Assembly: GCF_900113065.1 (NCBI RefSeq)
Contig: NZ_FOOA01000002.1
Coordinates: 124,001-188,000, forward strand
Reading direction: 5' to 3'
Origin: Aureimonas phyllosphaerae
GTDB lineage: Bacteria; Pseudomonadota; Alphaproteobacteria; Rhizobiales; Rhizobiaceae
DNA length: 64,000 bases
Shown: positions 25,655 to 34,569 of the stretch, in pieces
Layout: each line of letters starts with the position of its first letter
How positions within the stretch are numbered: the first letter of the stretch is position 1
Translations under genes and position numbers: made by a program
Notes under the pieces: generated by a model
Told to the model about the DNA's origin: nothing
Databases searched by the model: none
The model's input: the letters and a program-made list of their open reading frames with translations, nothing else

Positions 25655-25974
25655 TAGCCCACGCGCTCGACATAGACACGAATACGGCCGCCGCAGGACA
25701 GGCCGACGCGCCAGGCGGTCTCGTCGGCGACACCAAACTCGAGCATCTTCGGCTCTCCGCTGGCGATCACGTCCAGAGCCTCGGAGATCACCGCACCTTC
25801 GACGCAACCGCCCGACACGGAGCCCTCGAACCCGCCGTCCTCGTCGATGACGAGGTGGCTGCCGACCGGTCGCGGCGCCGAGCCCCACGTCTCGACCACG
25901 GTCGCCAAAGCCGCACGTCTCCCCTCGGAGGCCCAGCGTTCGGCGGTAGCCAGGATATCCGTTGCGTCGCTCAT
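25654..25974 (-). CDS. XdhC family protein, N-terminal (XdhC/CoxI) domain
   Basis: A 106-residue protein equal to the N-terminal XdhC_CoxI domain alone. It carries LATVVETWGSAPRPVGSHLVID and GSVSGGCVEGAV with the conserved cysteine, and LSCGGRIRVYVE with a second one. GAGGA precedes the ATG. In many bacteria both XdhC domains form one protein; here they are adjacent genes overlapping by one base. The join looks like a designed stop-start rather than a frameshift, because each half has intact ends. It follows the VWA gene by 10 bases. Confidence 0.85.
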   Translation of the reverse strand: MSDATDILATAERWASEGRRAALATVVETWGSAPRPVGSHLVIDEDGGFEGSVSGGCVEGAVISEALDVIASGEPKMLEFGVADETAWRVGLSCGGRIRVYVERVG

Positions 25975-25984
25975 TTCGCGTTCC

Positions 25985-27196
25985 TCAAGCGGCCTCGCCG
26001 GCTTTCAGCCAGGTGCGCGGCTCCATATCGCGACCCGCCCGCGTGCGAGAGAGCGCAACGCAAAGATCGGCGAGGGAATCCAGCGAATGGGCGGACCGGA
26101 ACTCGTCGACATGCGGCAGCAAGGCACGAACGCCGCGAGCGCGGGCCGAGAATCCATCGAACCGCAGCAAGGGATTGAGCCAGATCAACCGCCTGCACGA
26201 GCGATGAAGGCGATCCACCTCACGGGCAAGCCGCTGCATGTCGTCCCGCTCGAGACCGTCCGTCACCAACAGAACGATCGCGCCACCGGACAGGACGCGG
26301 CGCGACCAGCGTCGATTGAACTCTTCGAGCGCCGCGCCGATGCGCGTCCCTCCCGACCAGTCCCGCACCAGATTGCTGCACGCGGCAACGGCCTCATCGG
26401 GATCCTTGCGGGCGAGTTGTCGCGTGATGGGGGTCAGCCGCGTGCCGAACAGAAAGGCTCGAACCCGACGCTCCGCCGACATCGCATGCATGAAATGCAG
26501 CATCACGCGGCTGTACTGGCTCATGGAACCCGAAATGTCGGCGATCACCACCAGCGGGGGCAGCACGGTACGCGGGCGATCGAACCGCGGCAGAATGAGA
26601 TCGCCACCGGAGCGGATCGAGGCCCGCAGCGTGCGCCGTGCATCGAAACGTCGCCCGTGGCCGTCCGAGCGAAAGAGGCGCGAGACGACTCGGTCGTCGG
26701 GCGAGACTAGGCGGCGGATCGCCGCCTTCGCCTCCGCGAGCTCCGCCGCACTCATCTGAGCGAAGTCCTTGGCCCGAAAAACCTCATCCGCCGAGACCGT
26801 GAGCCGCGCATCGACATCGAGCGTCGGACGTTCCTCAACGCGGCGGGCATCGGCGCGGCCTTCCAGCGCGTCGGATACCCGCCGGGCACCGGCCTTCGCC
26901 GGGGGCGGCTCCGCCTTCGCAGGTGTCTTTGCCGAGAACATCGCCAGCATGCGCTCGACCAGTTGTCGTGAACGCCAGAACAGTCGGAACGCCTCGTCGA
27001 AGACCGGCGTGTCTTCGCGGCGAGCTACGAGGACGGCGTGCAGCGTCCAGTAGAAATCGTCGCGCGATCCGATACCCCCGGCGCGGATGGCCTCGATCGC
27101 GGCAAGCGTATCGGCCGGACCGACACGCAGTCCCGCCCGTCGCAGCGCGCGTGAAAAGTGCGTGACGTTTTCGGCGAGGTGCCCTCCCGCGATCAT
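25985..27196 (-). CDS. CoxE-like VWA-domain protein
   Basis: A 403-residue protein of the CoxE type: an N-terminal helical region, a charged Ala/Pro-rich linker (about residues 105-150), and a C-terminal von Willebrand A domain with the MIDAS motif DISGSMSQYSR (about residue 240) and a conserved threonine in SGGTRIGAAL. CoxE works with the CoxD ATPase in building the [CuSMoO2] site of CO dehydrogenase in Oligotropha. Start 27196 gives an ATGA overlap with the ATPase gene, a tight functional pairing. Confidence 0.85.
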   Translation of the reverse strand: MIAGGHLAENVTHFSRALRRAGLRVGPADTLAAIEAIRAGGIGSRDDFYWTLHAVLVARREDTPVFDEAFRLFWRSRQLVERMLAMFSAKTPAKAEPPPAKAGARRVSDALEGRADARRVEERPTLDVDARLTVSADEVFRAKDFAQMSAAELAEAKAAIRRLVSPDDRVVSRLFRSDGHGRRFDARRTLRASIRSGGDLILPRFDRPRTVLPPLVVIADISGSMSQYSRVMLHFMHAMSAERRVRAFLFGTRLTPITRQLARKDPDEAVAACSNLVRDWSGGTRIGAALEEFNRRWSRRVLSGGAIVLLVTDGLERDDMQRLAREVDRLHRSCRRLIWLNPLLRFDGFSARARGVRALLPHVDEFRSAHSLDSLADLCVALSRTRAGRDMEPRTWLKAGEAA

Positions 27197-28104
27197 GCGG
27201 AAGCGTGCTCCCTGCGAATGGCCCTCAGCATCTCGTCCGCCTCGCTTTGGCCGATCCGCGCGATGTCGTCCTGGTACTTCAGCAGGACGCCCAACGTATC
27301 GGTGATCAGTTCGGGGTCGAGCGCGACGGCATCGAGTTCGGTCAGGGCCGTCGCCCAATCGAGCGTTTCGGCAACGCCGGGCGCCTTGAACAGGTCCTCA
27401 CCCCTCAGGCGCTGAACGAAGGCGACGAGTTCGGCGCTCAAGTCGGCGCGCGCCGTCGGCACCTTGCGGCGCACGATCTCGAGCTCGCGCGCGGCGTCGG
27501 GGTAGTCGAGCCAGTGATAGAGGCAGCGGCGCTTGAGGGCGTCGTGGATCTCGCGGGTACGATTGGTCGTCACGATGACGATCGGAATCTGTGTGGCGCG
27601 GATCGTGCCGAGTTCCGGGATCGTCACCTGAAAGTCCGACAGGACTTCCAGGAGGAACGCCTCGAACGCCTCGTCGGCCCGGTCGAGTTCGTCGATGAGG
27701 AGAACCGGCGCGCGTCCGGGGTCGCCTTCCAAAGCCTGCAGCACCGGGCGACGGATCAGGAACCGTTCGGAGAAGATGTCGGAGCGCATCGCATCGCGCG
27801 CCGTGTCGCCACTTGCCTCGCGCAGGCGGATCTCGATCATCTGCGCGGCATGATTCCACTCGTAGAGCGCGGTGGAGACGTCGAGACCTTCGTAACACTG
27901 GAGCCGGATCAGGGGACGTCCCAGCCGATCCGCCAGGACCTTGGCGATCTCCGTCTTGCCGACCCCGGCTTCCCCTTCGAGAAAGAGCGGACGCCGCATG
28001 CGCAGTGCCAGGAACAGGACGGTGGCGAGCGAGCGGTCGGCGACGTAGCCCCCTTCGGAAAGGAGGGTCTCCGTCTCGTCGATGCTGCGGGGGACTTGGG
28101 TCAA
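27193..28104 (-). CDS. CoxD-like MoxR-family AAA+ ATPase
   Basis: A 303-residue MoxR-type AAA+ ATPase. Walker A is FLEGEAGVGKTEIAKVL (about residue 43), Walker B is VLLIDELDRADEAFEAFLLEVL and sensor 1 lies near IVIVTTNRTREIHDALKRRC. CoxD of Oligotropha CO dehydrogenase is such a chaperone-like ATPase, and its gene precedes coxE as here. The start appears to be TTG (no in-frame ATG nearby). It is followed with a 4-base overlap by the VWA gene. Confidence 0.87.
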   Translation of the reverse strand: MTQVPRSIDETETLLSEGGYVADRSLATVLFLALRMRRPLFLEGEAGVGKTEIAKVLADRLGRPLIRLQCYEGLDVSTALYEWNHAAQMIEIRLREASGDTARDAMRSDIFSERFLIRRPVLQALEGDPGRAPVLLIDELDRADEAFEAFLLEVLSDFQVTIPELGTIRATQIPIVIVTTNRTREIHDALKRRCLYHWLDYPDAARELEIVRRKVPTARADLSAELVAFVQRLRGEDLFKAPGVAETLDWATALTELDAVALDPELITDTLGVLLKYQDDIARIGQSEADEMLRAIRREHASA

Positions 28105-28167
28105 CGCATGATGTCCGCTGGCGTGGGTCTCAACAAGATAGGCCGAACGCCCCGCGTCACAACCATG

Positions 28168-28683
28168 TCATTCCGGGTCGAGGTGCTGCAGCGCATGATA
28201 TCGCCGCGCACGGTACAGCAAGCTGTGCCCCGCTCTCGGGACCGACAGCCCGACGACCTGACCGATCGTCACCTGATGGGTCGCGACCGTCCGGCTTTCG
28301 AGGATGCGGCAGTCGAAGGATACGATCGAATCCTCGAGAATCGGCGCACCGGTCTCGATGGTCGTCCAGCGCCCCGACGCGAACCGCTTATCGAGGTCGA
28401 GCTTGCCCTCGCCTGCAAAGGCGCGCGCCACCGTCTCGCTGCGATCGGCAAGGACATTGACCGCGAAGACACCGTTCTCGGCGAACCGGGCGTTGGCCGC
28501 GCTGGATCGGTTGAGGCAGACAAGAAGCGTTGCGGGATCGTCGGAAACCGAGCAGACCGAGGTGACCGTCACGCCGCGCCGTCCGGCCGGACCGTCCGTC
28601 GTCACGAGGCTTACCGCGGCGGCGAAATGGCTCATCGCCTCGCGGAAAGCCGTCCGGTCGATTTCGGCGTTGGTCAGAAGCAA
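28168..28683 (-). CDS. Flavin reductase family protein
   Basis: A 171-residue protein of the flavin-reductase-like (HpaC/RutF-type, FMN-binding split barrel) family. Recognised by AFREAMSHFAAAVSLVTTDG, RRGVTVTSVCSVSDDPATLLVCLN, GVFAVNVLA and FDCRILESRTVATHQVTIGQV. Such proteins supply reduced flavin to a monooxygenase partner, but none lies nearby. The start is TTG at 28683; the ATG at 28635 would cut off conserved helix residues. It is the first gene of the minus-strand run, 63 bases before the CoxD-like gene. Confidence 0.87.
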   Translation of the reverse strand: MLLTNAEIDRTAFREAMSHFAAAVSLVTTDGPAGRRGVTVTSVCSVSDDPATLLVCLNRSSAANARFAENGVFAVNVLADRSETVARAFAGEGKLDLDKRFASGRWTTIETGAPILEDSIVSFDCRILESRTVATHQVTIGQVVGLSVPRAGHSLLYRARRYHALQHLDPE

Positions 28684-28905
28684 GATTCGTCCTTCGGGCT
28701 GTCACGTCGTTTGCGAGACGCCCTCTCAACATGGGGCGCAGGCCGACGGTGCGCACCATAGGCCCTGAAAGTTTTCGAGTTCGTGAGCGACGCGAACGTC
28801 AACGCGTTTGACATCGCAGCTGCAAGCCTTCAGGACGTGCCCGCTCCCGCGGCGCCGCGTTCGTGCGCCGCTTCGGGAAATGTTTCAATGCGATAGGAAG
28901 CCGAC

Positions 28906-29709
28906 ATGGCGCCGATCCTCGAGGTCAGGGACGTAACGCGCCGGTTCGGCGGCTTCACCGCAGTGAACCGCTGTTCGCTGACGGTGGAACAGGGCGGCAT
29001 CACCGGACTGATCGGGCCGAACGGCGCGGGAAAGTCGACGCTGTTCAACATGGTCGCCGGCAATCTGGCGCCCTCGTCCGGACAGATCCTGTTCGAAGGG
29101 CGCGAGATCCAGGGCCTGAAACCGCATCAGCTCTTCGACCGCGGGCTCCTGCGCACGTTCCAGATCGCCCACGAGTTCTCGCATCTGAGCGTCATCGAGA
29201 ACCTGATGATGGTGCCCGGCGGCCAGCCCGGCGAGAACCTTCTGGAAGCCTGGTTCCGAGGCCGGACGGTCCGCGAGTTCGAGGTGCAGGTGCGCGAACG
29301 GGCGCAAGACGTGATCGACTTCCTCAAGATCGGCCATGTCGCGCACGAGCTTGCAGGCAACCTTTCCGGCGGCCAGAAGAAGCTCGTCGAGCTTGCCCGC
29401 ACGATGATGGTGGATGCCAAGATCGTACTTCTCGACGAGATCGCGGCGGGGGTAAACCGCACGCTTCTCAATGACATCGCGGCCAACATCGAGCGCCTCA
29501 ACCGCGAACGCGGCTACACCTTCTTCGTGATCGAGCACGATATGGACCTGATCGGCCGTCTTTGCGACCCGGTGATCGTCATGGCCGCGGGCGAAGTCAT
29601 GCGGACCGGAACGTTGGCCGAGATCCAGGCGGACGAAGCCGTGGTCGAGGCCTATTTCGGAGGCTCCCCCACCGGCCATGCGACCACGGGCGTGGGAGCG
29701 AGCGCATGA
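28906..29709 (+). CDS. livG: Branched-chain amino acid-type ABC transporter ATPase LivG
   Basis: A 267-residue ABC ATPase of the LivG class. Walker A is GPNGAGKSTLFN (about residue 38), the signature is LSGGQKKLVELAR and Walker B is IVLLDEIAAGVN (DEI where LivG proteins usually have DEP). The switch histidine is in VIEHDMDLI. The ATG has AGGAAG upstream. It begins a four-gene ATPase-first operon livG-livF-livH-livM, overlapping livF by ATGA, and is divergent from the flavin reductase gene. Confidence 0.92.
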   Translation: MAPILEVRDVTRRFGGFTAVNRCSLTVEQGGITGLIGPNGAGKSTLFNMVAGNLAPSSGQILFEGREIQGLKPHQLFDRGLLRTFQIAHEFSHLSVIENLMMVPGGQPGENLLEAWFRGRTVREFEVQVRERAQDVIDFLKIGHVAHELAGNLSGGQKKLVELARTMMVDAKIVLLDEIAAGVNRTLLNDIAANIERLNRERGYTFFVIEHDMDLIGRLCDPVIVMAAGEVMRTGTLAEIQADEAVVEAYFGGSPTGHATTGVGASA

Positions 29710-30410
29710 GCCTCCTGAAGGTCGAGAACGTCGTCGCCGGCTACGGCGAGGCGATGATCCTGAACGGGGTGAACCTCGAGCTCGAAGCCGGCGAGATCGG
29801 CGTCATCGTCGGACCGAACGGGGCCGGCAAGTCGACGACGCTGAAGGCGATCTTTGGACTGCTGCGCGTCTCGTCAGGCCGGGTCATGTTCGATGGGCAG
29901 GAGATCACCAATCGCCCGACCGACAGCCTCAGCGCCCTGCGCATGGCGTTCGTGCCGCAGGAGCACAACGTCTTCAAGACGCTGAGCGTCCACGAGAACC
30001 TCGAAATGGGGGCCTATGTCCGGCGCGACGACGTGTCGGGGTTGCTCGATCGCGTCTACGACATTTTTCCACCGCTCAAGGACAAACGCCGGCAGCCGGC
30101 GGGCGAACTCTCGGGCGGCCAGCGCCAGATGGTGGCGGTGGGACGCGCTCTGATGATCGACCCGAAGCTGATCCTTCTGGACGAGCCGACGGCTGGCCTC
30201 TCGCCCCGCTACATGAGCGAAATCTTCGACCGCATCCTCGTGGTCAATGCCTCAGGCGTCACCGTCGCGATGGTCGAGCAGAACGCCAAGCAGGCACTCG
30301 GGATCGCCCACAAGGGGTTCGTGCTGGCTGGCGGGCGCAACCGCTTCACCGACACCGGCGCGGCTCTTCTGGCCGATCCGGATGTCGCAAAATCCTTCCT
30401 GGGCGGCTGA
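29706..30410 (+). CDS. livF: Branched-chain amino acid-type ABC transporter ATPase LivF
   Basis: A 234-residue ABC ATPase of the LivF class. Walker A is GPNGAGKSTTLK, the Q-loop region is FVPQEHNVFKTLSVHENL (LivF-typical), the signature is LSGGQRQMVAVGRAL, Walker B is ILLDEPTAGLSP and the switch segment is MVEQNAKQAL. It forms a heterodimer with LivG. The ATGA overlap with livG implies coupled translation. Confidence 0.93.
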   Translation: MSLLKVENVVAGYGEAMILNGVNLELEAGEIGVIVGPNGAGKSTTLKAIFGLLRVSSGRVMFDGQEITNRPTDSLSALRMAFVPQEHNVFKTLSVHENLEMGAYVRRDDVSGLLDRVYDIFPPLKDKRRQPAGELSGGQRQMVAVGRALMIDPKLILLDEPTAGLSPRYMSEIFDRILVVNASGVTVAMVEQNAKQALGIAHKGFVLAGGRNRFTDTGAALLADPDVAKSFLGG

Positions 30411-30452
30411 GCCGACGCCTCGCCCCTTGATCGAACTCTTCGAGACAATCCG

Positions 30453-31445
30453 TTGGACGAGCTAGTTTTCTTCATCAACCGTGGCCTGATGGGCGGGCTG
30501 ATCATCGGCTCCATCTACGCCCTCGGCGCCGTCGGCGTGACGCTGATCTTCGGCATCCTGCGCTTCGCCCATTTCGCCCACGGCGACATGATGACGGCGG
30601 CTGCCTTTTTCGCCTTTATGCTGGCCAGCCTGTGTGCCGCCTTCGGCATATCGTTGCCCGTCCCGTTGGTACTTTTACTCCTGCCGGTCGTGATGCTGCT
30701 GACGTCGGTCTTTGCGATCGGGCTCGACAAGGCGTTCTACAAGCCGTTGCGCGAGCGCGGCGCACGGCCCGTCGTGATGGTGATGGCGTCGATCGGCGTG
30801 ACGCTGATGCTGCAAGGGTTGATCCGCCTCTTCGCCGGCACGGGCTCGCGCGATATGTATCTGGATGCACCCAAGCAGATTTTCCGCATTCCGACGGGTG
30901 GTCGACCGATCGTCATCACCGAGCCGCAGCTGGCGCTGATCGTCCTGACCGTCGTGTCCGTCGTGGCTCTGCACGTCTTCCTCACGCGTTCGCGGTTGGG
31001 CAAGGCGATGCGCGCCGTATCTGACAATCCGGACCTCGCCCGCGTGACCGGCATTCCGCTGGATACAGTGGTCAAGGCGACGTGGGTCATCGGCGGTTCC
31101 CTGGCCGCCATCGCCGGTACGATGCTCGCGATGGACGTGCAGCTGAAGCCGGACCTCGCCTACAACATCCTGCTGCCGATTTTCGCCGCGACGATCGTCG
31201 GCGGCATCGGCCAACCCTACGGTGCCATCGCCGGAGGCTATCTCATCGGCTTCGCTGAGACGCTGTCCGTGTTCAATCTGTCGGTGCTGCTACGCCCCTT
31301 CCAGGGACTGCTGCCCGCAGGGCTCGAAATTCCCGCAAACCTCGCCTTCGTGCCGACCGAATATCGTCTCGTGGTGCCGTTCTTCATCCTGATCGTTGTG
31401 TTGATCTACCGGCCGACTGGTATCTTCAAGGGGCGGGTGTTCTGA
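30453..31445 (+). CDS. livH: Branched-chain amino acid-type ABC transporter permease LivH
   Basis: A 330-residue membrane permease. The N-terminal GLIIGSIYALGAVGVTLIFGILRFAHFAHGD region is typical of LivH, as is the cytoplasmic ARVTGIPLDTVVKATWVIGG loop. About eight hydrophobic segments can be traced. The start is taken as TTG at 30453 because the first helix begins within ten residues; the next in-frame ATG (30489) would clip it. Its stop overlaps the livM start by one base. Confidence 0.9.
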   Translation: MDELVFFINRGLMGGLIIGSIYALGAVGVTLIFGILRFAHFAHGDMMTAAAFFAFMLASLCAAFGISLPVPLVLLLLPVVMLLTSVFAIGLDKAFYKPLRERGARPVVMVMASIGVTLMLQGLIRLFAGTGSRDMYLDAPKQIFRIPTGGRPIVITEPQLALIVLTVVSVVALHVFLTRSRLGKAMRAVSDNPDLARVTGIPLDTVVKATWVIGGSLAAIAGTMLAMDVQLKPDLAYNILLPIFAATIVGGIGQPYGAIAGGYLIGFAETLSVFNLSVLLRPFQGLLPAGLEIPANLAFVPTEYRLVVPFFILIVVLIYRPTGIFKGRVF

Positions 31446-32725
31446 TGCGCGGCGGATCCGTCTCCTCGAACCGCAACCGCGAACTCGTCCTGATCCTGGC
31501 GCTCTGTGCGCTGGTCGCGCTCGTCTTCTGGCTTCAGGGTTCGGCCTATGCGACCCGCATGCTTGTCGAAGCCGCGGCCTATGCGATCATCGCGATTGGG
31601 CTGAACATTCAATGGGGTTACGCCGGCCTCTTCAACGTCGGCATCATGGGCTTCATCGTGGCTGGTGCTTTCGCCTCCGTGCTGATGACCTTCCCGGTCA
31701 ACGAAGCGTTCTGGGCGTCGCGCGGAGCGCCGATGCTGGGTGAAGCTCTCGTGTGGCTGGTCGGCGCAGTTGTCGTCGTGGGGCTCATATCGCAGACACG
31801 CCGGCTAGGTCTGCCGCAGGGACTCGTCACCGCCCTCACCGTGATCTCCAGTGCGATCGCCTTCATGCTGGTCACCGCGAAGTTCGATCCGGCGACCACC
31901 GCTATCGAGGCCGAGGCAGGCTTCATCGGCGGCTTCGGTCTGCCGGTCGGCGTCGGTTGGGTCGCGGCTGGCGTCGTGGCAGGCGCGATCGCCTATGTCA
32001 TCGGCAAGATCTGCCTCGGACTGCGAGCCGACTATCTCGCCATCGCCACGCTCGGAATCGCGCAGATCATCAAGACCTTCCTGCGGAACGCCGATTGGCT
32101 GACGCGCGGCACCCTCACCGTCTCGCCGCTGCCGTGGCCGGTATCCACGCCGGCGGAGGTCGGCTTCCTCTGGGGCCGGAGCCTGTATCTCGCCGTCACC
32201 GCCGTGATCCTCCTCGTTGTCTACCTCCTGATGGAGCGCGCTTACCGAGCGCCGTGGGGCCGCATGATGCGTGCCATCCGCGACAACGAGGCGGCCGCGG
32301 CCTCGATGGGCAAGAACGTGGACGGGCGCCGGCTCGAGATCTTCGTCCTCGGCGCCATGCTGATGGGCCTTGGTGGAGCGATCCTCGTCCATTTCACCTC
32401 GATCTTCGATCCTTCGGGCTTCGTCGACCTGAACCACACGTTCCTGATCTGGGTGATGGTGATCCTGGGAGGCGCCGGAAACAATCGCGGTGCGATCTTC
32501 GGTGCAGTTTTTGTCTACATCGTGTGGACGATGTCAGAACCGGCTGCGCTGACGCTCTTCTCGCTGGCGCGCGACTGGGGCCAAAGCCTCTTCGGATGGG
32601 TCGCCCCCGCAGACCTCGATTCGCGTGCGTTGCAGATGCGCGTGTTCGTGATCGGCCTTACGATCACGCTGGTCCTGCGCTTCGCGCCCCGCGGCGTGCT
32701 GCCGGAACGGCGTCTGACCGACTGA
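31445..32725 (+). CDS. livM: Branched-chain amino acid-type ABC transporter permease LivM
   Basis: A 426-residue permease of the LivM class, recognised by YAIIAIGLNIQWGYAGLFNVG, LGLRADYLAIATLGIAQI and MRAIRDNEAAAASMGKNV (cytoplasmic coupling loop). It is somewhat longer than common LivM proteins because of extra hydrophobic sequence between residues 75 and 165. The ATG follows directly on the livH stop (TGATG). Confidence 0.9.
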   Translation: MRGGSVSSNRNRELVLILALCALVALVFWLQGSAYATRMLVEAAAYAIIAIGLNIQWGYAGLFNVGIMGFIVAGAFASVLMTFPVNEAFWASRGAPMLGEALVWLVGAVVVVGLISQTRRLGLPQGLVTALTVISSAIAFMLVTAKFDPATTAIEAEAGFIGGFGLPVGVGWVAAGVVAGAIAYVIGKICLGLRADYLAIATLGIAQIIKTFLRNADWLTRGTLTVSPLPWPVSTPAEVGFLWGRSLYLAVTAVILLVVYLLMERAYRAPWGRMMRAIRDNEAAAASMGKNVDGRRLEIFVLGAMLMGLGGAILVHFTSIFDPSGFVDLNHTFLIWVMVILGGAGNNRGAIFGAVFVYIVWTMSEPAALTLFSLARDWGQSLFGWVAPADLDSRALQMRVFVIGLTITLVLRFAPRGVLPERRLTD

Positions 32726-32792
32726 ACGGTTTTCGCAGGAACCGTCCACAGGAAGGAGTCGTTGGGCGCGCAACCACAGCGGGAGCGCACCA

Positions 32793-33134
32793 ATGGACGA
32801 CGACAAGCGAGCCGAGGTCTATGCAGAGTTCAAGGACCTCGTGAACATGACGCCGAAGCAGCTCGAAACGTGGCTGGAGACGGACGAGTCCAAGGACGTC
32901 GGAGCCAAATCCGGCGGCAAGGGGGAGTCCGTTGGACACAAGTCCGGCCGCGAGATCATCGAGATCAAGGGCATGAAGAAGTCAGATCTCACCGACGCCG
33001 AGTACGAGCACATGCAGAAGGTCGTCGGCTACATCAAGCGGCACATGAAGCAGAAGCCGAAGGGCGAGATCGAGGACACCCCCTGGCGGTACTCGCTGAT
33101 GAATTGGGGACACGACCCCATGAAGAAGCACTGA
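32793..33134 (+). CDS. DUF3140 family protein
   Basis: A 113-residue, highly charged cytoplasmic protein with no signal or membrane segment. The MTPKQLETWLETDESKDVG and SGREIIEIKGMKKSDLTDAEYEHMQKVVGYIKRH stretches and the WRYSLMNWGHDP end match the DUF3140 family as I know it, with no established function. GGGAG sits 7 bases before the ATG. It lies 67 bases after livM and is followed by a terminator, so it may be read through from the liv operon. Confidence 0.8.
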   Translation: MDDDKRAEVYAEFKDLVNMTPKQLETWLETDESKDVGAKSGGKGESVGHKSGREIIEIKGMKKSDLTDAEYEHMQKVVGYIKRHMKQKPKGEIEDTPWRYSLMNWGHDPMKKH

Positions 33135-33138
33135 CACG

Positions 33139-33168
33139 AAAAAAGCCCCGGAGCGCGAACTCTGGGGC
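33139..33168 (-). terminator. Intrinsic terminator between DUF3140 and livJ-type gene
   Basis: GCCCCGGAG-cgcgaa-CTCTGGGGC forms a 9-bp stem with one G-U pair. Read on the minus strand it is followed by six U, ideal for ending the binding-protein gene. The plus side has the weaker TTCGTCGTTT, so it may act in both directions. Confidence 0.85.
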
Positions 33169-33196
33169 TTCGTCGTTTCGAGTGCGCTCGCTCGGC

Positions 33197-34408
33197 TTAC
33201 ATCGCGGGCCCGACGACCACGATCTTGCCGTCCTTGACGGTGACCTCGTCGTATGAGCCGGGAACGTCGCCCTTGGCGTCGAACTCGAGTGCGCCTGACG
33301 CACCCTCGTAGTTGATGTCGGTGCCGGCCTCGATCAACTGCTTCGCCTTCGTCCACTCGCCCGGCAGGATCACCTCGCCAGGCGCCGAAGCCACGTCGCG
33401 CAGCGCTTGGCTCAGGCCCTCGCGCGAGCCGCCCGTCTTTTCCAGCGCCAAGAGCAGCGCGAAGGCAGCGTCGTAGGACGTCGAAGTGTAGGTCGCGGCG
33501 GGATCAATGTTTGCAGCCTTGGCCGCGGTCGCGAACTGCTCGGCGCCCAGCGCCGCCGTGCCGCCCGGACGCGTCAGGATCAGCTTCTCGTCACCTCCGG
33601 TGACGTTGGTCAGGTTGCCGCCGACCATGCCGTCGCCGCCGACGAAGGTCGAGAAGTCGCCCGTTTCGCGCGCCTGCGCCACGATGCGCCCGCCCGAGCC
33701 GTCGACATAGGCGAGCACCACCAGCGCATCGGCGCCCGACGACGCGAGCGAGCCGATCTCGGCACGGTAGTCGGCCTTGCCGTCCTCGTGTGCCTGCGAG
33801 ACCGTCACCGTGCCGCCGTCCGCCTCGAAGGCCTTCTGGAAGGCCTGCGCGAAACCGGTTCCGTAGTCGTTGTTGACGTAGGTGATCGCGACGTTGTCGA
33901 TGCCGTTCTTCTTGACGACGCGCGCCAGCACTTCGCCCTGGTAAGCGTCGGACGGCGCGGTGCGGAACACGAGGTCGTTGTCGTTGAGATCGGTCACCGC
34001 CGGCGAGGTCGAGGCGGGAGACACCATCACGACGCCGCCTGGGATCGCCGCGGCGTTGGCGGCGGCGATCGTCGCGCCGGAGCACATGGCGCCGACGATG
34101 CCCGCCACCTTCTCGGAATTTACCTGACGGTCGGCGGCGTCCGACGCGCGCGCGGCATCGACGCAGCCGTCGTCGCCGATCACCATTTCGACCTTCGCGC
34201 CGCTCTTGCCGATGCCGCTGGCTTCGTTGACCTGCGCGACCGCGAGCTTCGCTGCATTGGCGATCGGCGGCATGAGGCTCTCGATCGGGCCGGTGATGCC
34301 GCCGATTAGGCCGACCTTGATCCCGGCATCCTGCGCCCACGCGGCGGAAACGCCGAGCGCGAGAAGAGAAGCCGTCAGGCCCAGAATGGCTTTGCGTCCG
34401 CCGATCAT
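33197..34408 (-). CDS. livJ: Branched-chain amino acid-type ABC transporter substrate-binding protein
   Basis: A 403-residue periplasmic binding protein of the type I (LivJ/LivK, Peripla_BP_6) class. A signal peptide (residues 1-26, cleaved near SAAWAQ) is followed by IKVGLIGGITGPIESLMPP. Family segments are VNEASGIGKSGAKVEMVIGDDGC, VMVSPASTSPAVTDLNDNDLVFRTAPSD and NVAITYVNNDYGTGFAQAF. GGGAG precedes the ATG at 34408. Although it presumably serves the livGFHM transporter, it is on the opposite strand and converges on it. The ligand is unknown. Confidence 0.88.
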   Translation of the reverse strand: MIGGRKAILGLTASLLALGVSAAWAQDAGIKVGLIGGITGPIESLMPPIANAAKLAVAQVNEASGIGKSGAKVEMVIGDDGCVDAARASDAADRQVNSEKVAGIVGAMCSGATIAAANAAAIPGGVVMVSPASTSPAVTDLNDNDLVFRTAPSDAYQGEVLARVVKKNGIDNVAITYVNNDYGTGFAQAFQKAFEADGGTVTVSQAHEDGKADYRAEIGSLASSGADALVVLAYVDGSGGRIVAQARETGDFSTFVGGDGMVGGNLTNVTGGDEKLILTRPGGTAALGAEQFATAAKAANIDPAATYTSTSYDAAFALLLALEKTGGSREGLSQALRDVASAPGEVILPGEWTKAKQLIEAGTDINYEGASGALEFDAKGDVPGSYDEVTVKDGKIVVVGPAM

Positions 34409-34569
34409 GCTTGAACTCCCGAAACAGTTTGGGACCATCGGCCTCGATGCCGGGTCCGATCTCCCGTTGCGCGCCGGTTTCGGCGGCCCGCGGCGACTTA
34501 AGCGGCGCGTGCGCGAAGGGTCAAGCGAAGCCACCTCGCTCCCGGTCCCGGAAGGCGCTAGAAGAAGGC

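Noticed and set aside
25652-25656. XdhC split interpreted as a frameshifted pseudogene
   Set aside because: Both halves have intact domain edges and a stop-start overlap typical of coupled genes. The upstream half also has its own good ribosome site.
31445-32725. LivM insertion as a fused extra domain
   Set aside because: The extra residues (about 75-165) are simply more hydrophobic segments and linker, with no separate domain signature.
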